From positions 1-6,161 of the forward strand of contig CAIRNW010000045.1 in NCBI GenBank assembly GCA_903879995.1: 6,161 nucleotides of DNA, written 5' to 3'. The notes beneath the pieces are model-generated. The model was not told the DNA's origin. It searched no databases and was given only the letters and a program-made list of their open reading frames with translations. Each line of letters begins with the position of its first letter. The first letter of the stretch is position 1. The DNA comes from an uncultured Bacteroidota bacterium (lineage in GTDB: Bacteria > Bacteroidota > Bacteroidia > Chitinophagales > Chitinophagaceae). The position numbers were made by a program, and so were the translations under genes. This document shows, one piece after another, positions 1 through 4,853 of this stretch.

Positions 1-374
1 AAGCTAAAAAAGCTGCAAAGAAGCCTGCTAAAAAAGCCGCCAAGAAAAAGGTAGCTAAGAAAGCAGCAAAGAAGCCTGCTAAAAAGGCTGCTAAGAAAAA
101 ACCTGCTAAGAAAAAGTCTGCACGTAAGCCTAACGCGGCTTTCATGAGAGCACTGACTCCTAGCGCGGCACTTTCTGCTGTAGTAGGTTCTAAGGCACTT
201 CCTCGTACAGAAGCTGTTAAGAAGATTTGGGGCTACATTAAGTCCAACAAACTTCAAGACAACAAAAACAGACGTATGGTTAACACGGATGCTAAGCTGA
301 AAGCAGTATTCGGTGGTAAAGGCCAGGTGTCTATGTTTGAAATTGCAAAGTACCTAGGTAAGCACCTGAGCTAA
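1..374 (+). CDS. SWIB/MDM2-domain protein with Lys/Ala-rich histone-like N-terminal tail (5' end missing)
   Basis: The frame is open from the left edge (first whole codon at base 3), so the true start lies outside the window; the ATG at 144 is internal and would cut into the domain. The visible 123 residues begin with about 40 residues made almost only of Lys, Ala and Pro (AKKAAKKP-type units), resembling histone H1 C-terminal tails and bacterial H1-like proteins. The remaining ~80 residues form a SWIB/MDM2 domain: the hallmarks seen are LTPSAALSAVVG, LPRTEAVKKIWGYIK, the LQDNKNRRMVNTDAKLKAVFG stretch (K/L-Q-D-x-x-x-R pattern) and a final MFEIAKYLGKHL helix. SWIB domains are protein-interaction folds known from eukaryotic chromatin remodellers and from Chlamydia, where they occur alone or fused to topoisomerase. 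The basic tail suggests nucleic-acid binding and a nucleoid-associated role; that is inference. A strong terminator follows 22 bases after the stop, so this is the last gene of its transcript. Confidence 0.9.
   Translation, partial: AKKAAKKPAKKAAKKKVAKKAAKKPAKKAAKKKPAKKKSARKPNAAFMRALTPSAALSAVVGSKALPRTEAVKKIWGYIKSNKLQDNKNRRMVNTDAKLKAVFGGKGQVSMFEIAKYLGKHLS
3..104 (+). repeat. Two tandem 51-bp units encoding AKKAAKKPAKKAAKKK(V/P)
   Basis: Unit 1 is 3-53 and unit 2 is 54-104. They match at 42 of 51 bases by eye. The first 16 encoded residues are identical; the six base differences there are all synonymous third-position changes, and only the last codon (Val/Pro) differs in meaning. Each unit also contains two sub-units of 8-9 residues (AKKAAKKP and AKKAAKKKx). 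The array probably continues to the left of the window and decays at 105-131 (AKKKSARKP). Confidence 0.85.
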
Positions 375-395
375 GCTTTTCAACTCATTTTTGAG

Positions 396-424
396 AAAGC
401 CATTCAGCAATGAATGGCTTTTTT
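396..424 (+). terminator. Rho-independent terminator of the SWIB gene
   Basis: A perfect inverted repeat (agccattca at 398-406 and tgaatggct at 411-419, extendable by two A-T pairs) encloses a GCAA loop, which is a GNRA-type tetraloop, and runs into six T residues (419-424). It lies 22 bases past the SWIB stop. On the opposite strand the stem is followed by only three T residues and then ctcaaaaat, so it may work weakly for the converging histidine kinase gene, whose stop is at 465. Confidence 0.85.
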
Positions 425-464
425 CATTGGAGAAATCTTGCTACGCTACTTTGCGGTACTCTTA

Positions 465-2363
465 CTATCCAATGGGGATACTAATCCGTGTAGTGCTTCC
501 CTTTCCAGGTTCGCTTGCAATTTTCAACGTTCCCTTATGAAATTTTATTCTTGATTGAATACTATCTAGACCTATACCTTTTCTGATATGTTGCTGATCA
601 AAACCGCGTCCATCATCCTGGTATACTAATTGAAGATTCTTTTTATCAAATTGAAGAGATAAGTTTACATGCGATGCATCTGCATGTTTAAACGTATTAT
701 TGAGTAATTCCTGTATTACTCGGTATACCATTTGTTTTTTGCTAAGGTTCAAATTATAATCTTCTTGCGCTGCGTAGATCTCCAAGCTAAAGGTTGGTTT
801 TTTCATCACCGAGCAGGAGTCGATTAATTCCCGAACAGAAGCACGAAGTCCAATATCTTTTAATTCTGGGGGAGCCAGTAACCTCGAAAGGGTGCGTACT
901 TGTTGTATGGTATTTTGTAAGGCTGACTCCAGGTTGGTGAGTTCTTTTTTAGTTAGGGTGCCTTTGGTTTTCAGCATTTCTATCAACACATTGATATAAG
1001 CCAGCATTTGACCTACTCCGTCGTGTAAGTCCTGACCAATTTCGTATCGCTGCTGATCCTCGGCTTGCAAACGTGCTTCGGCCAGTTCTTGTTCTTTGCG
1101 TACCTCTTGCTCTACAATCGTCTGCTCTAATGCACGAATTTTTGTAACATCCCAGTGAATACCTACGGATCCTCTGACATTTCCCTGTAAATCAAAAACG
1201 GGAGCACCGCTGATTACCGTTGTGATCAATTTACCATCTTTTCGTTGGAGGGTTAATTCATAAACAGATCCTTTCCCTTTTTCGCGTAGTGCATGATTTT
1301 TTTCAAAGGTTTTTGTTTCCTCAGGTTTTGCTATAAATAAGGCGTGAGCAATTTTTCCTTTAATTTCCTCGGGGGTATAGCCAAGCATTTTACTGAATGC
1401 TTCGTTGTTGTAGACAATTTTGTCTGTTAAATCAACCTCCAGTACCCCTAGTTCTAAATTTTCAAATAGCGTTCTGAATTTTTCTTCACTGGCCCTTAGC
1501 GTTTGCAGGCTGATTTCAGCCTGTTGCTTGTATTTATATTCATTCGTTAAATCATAGGTAGCCCCGATATAGCCAATAAACTCTCCACTTTTTAAAAAAC
1601 GTGGAATGGCCCGAAGTGAAAGATATTTATACTCATTGGGAATGGCTGTCTTTAATGCCATTTCTACATCTATCGGCTCTCTTTTTGCAACTTTTTGATC
1701 CCATTCTTTGATTACAATTTCCTGATATTCGTCAGCTACCCAGTTTGACATATCACCAACAGAGTATTGATCTTCTTCTTTAAGTCCAAAAAATTGCCGG
1801 GCTTTTTCGTTATTATAAACAATAACATCGTTTTCATCAGACACCCATATCATAATGGGCACACTATCTGCAATTTTTTTAAAGCGCCTCTCACTCTCTT
1901 CGATATACTCTTTATAAAACTCTACGCCACTGATATCTCGTATTGTTCCTGCCCACACTTCGTCGTTGGCTACCAGATCAAATTTTTTATGTACTACTTC
2001 CTCAATCCATACTCGCTTACCAGTTTTAGGATGTTGTAGCTGGTATTTTATGGAAGTGTGGCCAGTTTGCAGAAAACTATCCCAGGCAGCCTCATAAGCT
2101 TCCAAAGAATCAACTACTACCAATTTATCTTTTTCAGCTAATGGATTTGCCACATCGTGTGGTGAAAAGCCCAAGACTTTTTCCCATCGATCTGAATAAA
2201 AACTCTTTCCAGGCTGTGTCCGATACGAGATATAATGCACGGCATCTGTAATCTCCAACAACACATTTAACTTAAATCGCGTGTCGTAGACTTCCTGCTC
2301 CAGTGATTTTTTTTCAGCCGTGAGGGTTGAGTCAACACTGTGATTATTTGGATCTTTACCCAT
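465..2363 (-). CDS. Soluble triple-PAS sensor histidine kinase, HisKA_3 / NarL-type family
   Basis: This 632-residue protein has no hydrophobic segment long enough for a membrane helix and no signal peptide, so it should act in the cytoplasm. After a short charged coil (residues ~15-35) come three PAS domains at about 32-150, 158-277 and 291-409, each ending in a PAC-like strand (GTIRDISG, GATYDLTN, GIHWDVTK). A coiled coil (~408-440) leads to the dimerisation/phosphoacceptor helix with QDLHDGVGQ, placing the phosphorylated His at 447; this H-D motif is typical of HisKA_3 kinases that signal to NarL/FixJ-type regulators. The HATPase_c domain shows an N box (QELLNNTFKHA, 551-561), G1 box (DDGRGFD, 583-589) and G2 box (GIGLDSI, 596-602), all intact, so the kinase should be active. 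No response regulator lies in the window, making it an apparent orphan. The sensed signal is unknown; I see no decisive haem or flavin motif. The ATG at 2363 follows a plausible promoter by about 22 bases. Confidence 0.93.
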   Translation of the reverse strand: MGKDPNNHSVDSTLTAEKKSLEQEVYDTRFKLNVLLEITDAVHYISYRTQPGKSFYSDRWEKVLGFSPHDVANPLAEKDKLVVVDSLEAYEAAWDSFLQTGHTSIKYQLQHPKTGKRVWIEEVVHKKFDLVANDEVWAGTIRDISGVEFYKEYIEESERRFKKIADSVPIMIWVSDENDVIVYNNEKARQFFGLKEEDQYSVGDMSNWVADEYQEIVIKEWDQKVAKREPIDVEMALKTAIPNEYKYLSLRAIPRFLKSGEFIGYIGATYDLTNEYKYKQQAEISLQTLRASEEKFRTLFENLELGVLEVDLTDKIVYNNEAFSKMLGYTPEEIKGKIAHALFIAKPEETKTFEKNHALREKGKGSVYELTLQRKDGKLITTVISGAPVFDLQGNVRGSVGIHWDVTKIRALEQTIVEQEVRKEQELAEARLQAEDQQRYEIGQDLHDGVGQMLAYINVLIEMLKTKGTLTKKELTNLESALQNTIQQVRTLSRLLAPPELKDIGLRASVRELIDSCSVMKKPTFSLEIYAAQEDYNLNLSKKQMVYRVIQELLNNTFKHADASHVNLSLQFDKKNLQLVYQDDGRGFDQQHIRKGIGLDSIQSRIKFHKGTLKIASEPGKGSTTRISIPIG

Positions 2364-2454
2364 GGTAACGCAAGTTCACAAAATTCAAACTTATAAGTGC
2401 AAATACTAACCAATTTACGCCTTGAACCTATTAACCGAAAATTACTTTATTTTT
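2364..2454. promoter_or_regulatory. 91-bp divergent spacer between the histidine kinase and the T9SS cargo gene
   Basis: This AT-rich spacer must carry the promoters for both genes. The kinase promoter is proposed at 2386-2413 on the minus strand. For the plus-strand gene the best match is TTG (2422-2424) followed after 18 bases by TACTTTAT (2443-2450), but that would start transcription at about the ATG itself, so it is doubtful. I see no clear dyad operator and no strong Shine-Dalgarno before the 2455 ATG (the bases are ttattttt), which is normal for Bacteroidota. Confidence 0.4.
2386..2413 (-). promoter_or_regulatory. Candidate Bacteroidota-type promoter for the histidine kinase
   Basis: On the minus strand the sequence TAAGTTTG (2393-2386) matches the Bacteroidota -7 consensus TAnnTTTG exactly. 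A TTG at 2413-2411 lies 17 bases upstream of it, where the -33 element (TTTG/TTG) is expected. Transcription would begin near 2379, giving a leader of about 15 bases before the ATG at 2363. The motif is short, so a chance match is possible. Confidence 0.45.
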
Positions 2455-3996
2455 ATGAAGCAATTTGTTTATTCAATGTTTTACTTTTCTTTCAAATCAC
2501 TTGCTGCTAGTGCGTTTTGTATTTTCATGCTCTTCGTTGAGGCGGGTGTTTATGCACAAACTTGCCCAACTTTTAGTAAAAGAAATAATGGGAATAATGT
2601 TAATAATGTTTGTTCCCCAGATGATCCAAGTAATTATGGGTCTTTTGTTTATAAGACAGGTGATTTTATATTCTCGACGACTGCAAACGATTTTACAATT
2701 AGTAAGGTATATTACAACAATACATTACTACAGAATGGAAGTACGGGAAGCTCTGTAGTTAGCGGTACAACCTTCTTTGGCGCTATTAAAGTAAATAACA
2801 GTACCTCCAACATGTGCTTTTATGGTTATTCATCAAGTAGCGGAGGCTTAGCTCCTGCCGGGTATTATAGATTCGAAATTACTTCAGGCTCTAGTACGAT
2901 TTCTTGTACATATGCTATTTCCTCTGTAAATCAGAGCGGGCTGCTAAGTATTACACCAGGTACAATCGGAACAGATCAAACTATTTGCTCTGGTGGGACA
3001 CCTTCACGAATAACCTCTACTGAGCCAGCTACAAATTACTCCTCATATAAATGGCAAAAATCGACTACATCAAGTTCGTCAGGTTTTACAGATATTTCTC
3101 CAGCCGTCACCACTGCATATTACGACCCAGGTTCGTTAACCCAAACCACCTATTTTCAACGAATTGCTATAGATGGAAGCTCCAACGAAGTATCTTCAAA
3201 TGTTATAACAATAAATGTTTCTCAAATAGCTGGGACTATCAGCCCAATGCCTGGTACAACTTGGTCAGGGGCAACAACAACCTTTAGCACCTCAGGTACT
3301 TCAGGTGGTACTTGGTCTTTAACTGCTTCACCAGCTGGAGTTGCTTCTATTAATTCTAGTTCTGGCCTTTTAACTGCCTCATCAGCTGGAAGTGGTACAG
3401 TAACTTATACAGTCACTTCAGGAGGACTTACTTGCTCCTCAACTAGAAATTTCACAATATCTGGAACTTCAGGTTCCCTCCCCGTTACCTGGGAAACCGT
3501 CTCTGCTCAAAAGCAGAATGGTCAATCTGTTTTACGTTGGTCAACTGCGTCTGAACAGAATACTAAAGACTTTGTAGTACAACATAGCTTGAATGCAACT
3601 GACTGGAGTTCTTTGTCTACTATTCCCGCTGCAGGCAACAGCACTACTACGCGTAACTATTCCTATGTTCATCAAAATCCTTTGAAAGGAAATAATTATA
3701 ACTATTACCGTATTCTTCAGCGTGATATCGATGATAAGTTTAGTTATAGTAAAATTGTTAGCATCATATTCAACGAGCCAGGGTCAGATGTTCAGGTATA
3801 TCCCAATCCTGTACAAGATCAACTTACTGTTTTCTTAGCTGAATCGCAATGGATTCGTTTAGTGAATGCAGCCGGAGCTACCGTTTGGAAAGGTCAATTG
3901 CCTGCAGGGCGAAACACTATTCCTGTTCAAGGGTATAGCAAAGGAGCTTATGTGCTCACTGCAGGAAAGCAGTCCTTCCGCGTGTTGATTCAATAA
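2455..3996 (+). CDS. Secreted multi-module protein with type IX secretion C-terminal sorting domain
   Basis: The start chosen is the ATG at 2455; the frame also opens at a TTG at 2422, but the ATG gives a clean signal peptide, MKQFVYS followed by a hydrophobic core to ~28 and a likely cut after VYA (34|35). The 513-residue protein then shows: an N-terminal module (~35-160) with four Cys (37, 53, 121, 151) that I do not recognise from a named family; a PKD/Ig-like module (~168-257) with GTIGTDQTICSGG and YDPGSLTQTTYFQR motifs common in Bacteroidota surface proteins; a Ser/Thr/Gly-rich Ig-like module (~259-337, Big2-like pattern around GVASINSSSGLLTASSAGSG); a beta-rich domain beginning LPVTWETVSA (~342-440) that usually precedes the sorting signal; and the T9SS type A domain (~446-513) opening with VQVYPNP and ending GAYVLTAGKQSFRVLIQ. 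It should cross the inner membrane by Sec and the outer membrane by T9SS, then be attached to the surface or released. No catalytic motif is visible; an adhesin or matrix role is a guess. Confidence 0.9.
   Translation: MKQFVYSMFYFSFKSLAASAFCIFMLFVEAGVYAQTCPTFSKRNNGNNVNNVCSPDDPSNYGSFVYKTGDFIFSTTANDFTISKVYYNNTLLQNGSTGSSVVSGTTFFGAIKVNNSTSNMCFYGYSSSSGGLAPAGYYRFEITSGSSTISCTYAISSVNQSGLLSITPGTIGTDQTICSGGTPSRITSTEPATNYSSYKWQKSTTSSSSGFTDISPAVTTAYYDPGSLTQTTYFQRIAIDGSSNEVSSNVITINVSQIAGTISPMPGTTWSGATTTFSTSGTSGGTWSLTASPAGVASINSSSGLLTASSAGSGTVTYTVTSGGLTCSSTRNFTISGTSGSLPVTWETVSAQKQNGQSVLRWSTASEQNTKDFVVQHSLNATDWSSLSTIPAAGNSTTTRNYSYVHQNPLKGNNYNYYRILQRDIDDKFSYSKIVSIIFNEPGSDVQVYPNPVQDQLTVFLAESQWIRLVNAAGATVWKGQLPAGRNTIPVQGYSKGAYVLTAGKQSFRVLIQ
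3786..3993 (+). other. T9SS type A C-terminal sorting domain (coding segment)
   Basis: This marks the segment of the preceding gene that encodes the secretion signal. It starts shortly before VQVYPNP, where Y-P-N-P is the hallmark of Por secretion type A domains. It continues with the L-x-V-F-L strand and RLVNAAGATVWKG, and ends in the KGAYVLTAGKQSFRVLIQ pattern (K-G-x-Y-x-L followed by a short basic beta strand at the very C-terminus). In known T9SS cargo this domain is recognised by the outer-membrane translocon and removed by a sortase-like protease. Confidence 0.85.
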
Positions 3997-4209
3997 CTAA
4001 TTAGCAGAGTGGTTCCTCCATTTACGACTTAATAGTCGCCAACCCACCTGTGCCCAATGGCCAATTTTGTTTTGTAACAAGGCGCCCGGACTAAATGAAT
4101 ATTTTAATTCTTTCCAGGCGGCACGAATGGCTTTTTCCTGGTCCAATTGCTGCACCTTTAGTTTTAATTTTTCGTGTTCAATATCCTCGATGCGTCTAAT
4201 CTTTCTCAT
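3997..4209 (-). CDS. Small charged helical protein of unknown function, third gene of the YtxH/holin-like cluster
   Basis: A 70-residue protein with no membrane segment or signal peptide. Residues ~1-38 are strongly charged and predicted helical or coiled (IRRIEDIEHEKLKLKVQQLDQEKAIRAAWKELK); the rest is basic with several Trp. I do not recognise a named domain. Two starts are possible, ATG at 4218 and at 4209; I chose 4209 because AAGGA (4222-4218) lies 8 bases upstream, ideal Shine-Dalgarno spacing, while for the 4218 start it would overlap the codon itself. Either way the gene overlaps the end of the preceding holin-like gene (by 14 or 23 bases), which implies co-transcription and possible translational coupling. 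Its TAG stop (3999-3997) directly abuts the TAA of the convergent secreted-protein gene. Similar small charged proteins follow YtxH/holin-like genes in other Bacteroidota as far as I recall; function is unknown. Confidence 0.75.
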   Translation of the reverse strand: MRKIRRIEDIEHEKLKLKVQQLDQEKAIRAAWKELKYSFSPGALLQNKIGHWAQVGWRLLSRKWRNHSAN

Positions 4210-4558
4210 GGGGTTCATCCTTGAATAAGGCGCGGATCAATAGATTCATAATGGGGATACGTAACCACCGGTCTCGTGAAATCCAGCCCCAGAGTCCCAG
4301 TAACAGGATAAGGCCACTCACAATCATAAAGCCCATCCAAAGACTATTAAGCCAACTTCCAATTAATAATGCTAATCCGATACAGACTATCGTTAAGAAC
4401 AAAAAAAACACCAGGGCTGCCAGCAACACCGCGATCAAGACAGTTAAAACATTTGCTGTTTTTTCTGCCGTAGACAGCTTGAGTTGCGACAACCTGGTGT
4501 TCAGGTACGCTTTGAGGCGACTGACCAATTCCTCAATTTTGTTGAGCTCTTCTGACAT
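4196..4558 (-). CDS. Two-helix membrane protein, phage-holin-family-like (Phage_holin_3_6 / PF07332 type)
   Basis: A 120-residue protein with an amphipathic N-terminal helix (MSEELNKIEELVSRLKAYLNTRLSQLKLSTAEK), two hydrophobic helices at about 36-66 and 73-93 joined by a short SWLNSLW turn, and a basic/charged C-terminal tail (RDRWLRIPIMNLLIRALFKDEPHEKD). This layout is that of the chromosomal 'phage holin family' proteins, which despite the name are widespread non-phage inner-membrane proteins. No endolysin, spanin or other phage gene lies in the window, so a lysis role is unlikely; envelope stress or membrane-organising function is inferred from its neighbours. It follows the YtxH-like gene with a 25-base gap and overlaps the start of the next small gene, so the three are probably one operon. 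AGGAA sits directly before the ATG, too close for an optimal ribosome site. Confidence 0.82.
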   Translation of the reverse strand: MSEELNKIEELVSRLKAYLNTRLSQLKLSTAEKTANVLTVLIAVLLAALVFFLFLTIVCIGLALLIGSWLNSLWMGFMIVSGLILLLGLWGWISRDRWLRIPIMNLLIRALFKDEPHEKD

Positions 4559-4583
4559 TTCCTAAAGGTAAGAAGGCCTGGTT

Positions 4584-4808
4584 TTAGATAATACCTTCCA
4601 GTTCTTCTTCGGCCTTTTTAACTTTTTCGTCGAGTTTCTCCTTTCCCCATTTCAGCTTACCTTCTACTCGTTTTCCCCACCGTTCTCTTCCTTCACGGAG
4701 TTTTCGGCGTGTTTCCGAGCCTTTGTCTGGTGCAAACAACACCCCTAGCACACTTCCGATAGCCAGGCCGGCACCCAATGCGACCATAATTTTTGATACA
4801 GTTTTCAT
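4584..4808 (-). CDS. YtxH domain-containing membrane-anchored protein
   Basis: A 74-residue protein. Residues ~7-26 form one Gly/Ala-rich membrane helix (IMVALGAGLAIGSVLGVLF), followed at once by the YtxH hallmark FAPDKGSETRRKLREG (25-40) and then a highly charged Lys/Glu helix or coiled coil to the end (RWGKRVEGKLKWGKEKLDEKVKKAEEELEG). The family (PF12732) is typified by Bacillus YtxH, a general-stress protein; the biochemical role is not established. Membrane insertion with the charged coil in the cytoplasm is expected from the positive residues after the helix. This is the first gene of the minus-strand cluster; the holin-like gene begins 25 bases downstream. Its start lies only 45 bases from the divergent serine hydrolase start, so both promoters must be packed into or overlap that spacer. 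Confidence 0.88.
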   Translation of the reverse strand: MKTVSKIMVALGAGLAIGSVLGVLFAPDKGSETRRKLREGRERWGKRVEGKLKWGKEKLDEKVKKAEEELEGII

Positions 4809-4853
4809 ACCCCTTGCGTTTTGTTTTTTTCTAAATTCATCTCAAACTACACC
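4809..4853. promoter_or_regulatory. 45-bp divergent spacer between the YtxH-like and serine hydrolase genes
   Basis: The two start codons face away from each other across 45 bases, so at least one promoter must lie here or inside a coding region. The spacer holds a run of seven T residues (4824-4830) and TAAATTCA (4832-4839), a 6-of-8 match to TAnnTTTG on the plus strand. I could not pair it with a well-spaced TTG. On the minus strand TAGTTTG (revcomp of 4842-4848) is one base short of the consensus spacing. No promoter is assigned with confidence. Confidence 0.35.

Noticed and set aside
1..131. Repeats at the left edge as a CRISPR array or mobile-element end
   Set aside because: The repeats are in-frame, directly adjoining with no spacers, and encode the Lys/Ala tail of the SWIB protein.
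1767..2039. 90-codon open frame on the plus strand inside the histidine kinase gene
   Set aside because: It lies wholly antisense to the PAS-encoding region, its product is a low-complexity Phe/Ile/Tyr-rich sequence with no recognisable motif, and the kinase frame is clearly the coding one.
2422..2450. Promoter-like TTG - 18 bases - TACTTTAT before the secreted-protein gene
   Set aside because: The -7 element is imperfect and the predicted transcription start would fall on or after the ATG, requiring a leaderless mRNA or a later start; not strong enough to call.
2422..2454. TTG start extending the T9SS cargo protein by 11 residues
   Set aside because: The extension puts MNLLTENYFIF before a normal signal peptide and uses a rare start; the ATG at 2455 gives a standard n-region, core and cleavage site.
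4025..4038. Small inverted repeat cgact-taat-agtcg as a terminator between the convergent genes
   Set aside because: The stem has only five pairs, has no T-run on either side and lies inside the coding sequence of the small minus-strand gene.
4196..4558. Prophage lysis cassette suggested by the holin-like gene
   Set aside because: No endolysin, spanin, structural or integrase gene is present, and the gene sits in an operon with a YtxH-like gene, a typical chromosomal setting for this family.
4221..4565. 114-codon open frame on the plus strand opposite the holin-like gene
   Set aside because: The minus-strand frame has a coherent two-helix membrane layout and fits the operon; the plus-strand product is rich in Arg/Asn/Ser/Ile with no domain and is best seen as a shadow.
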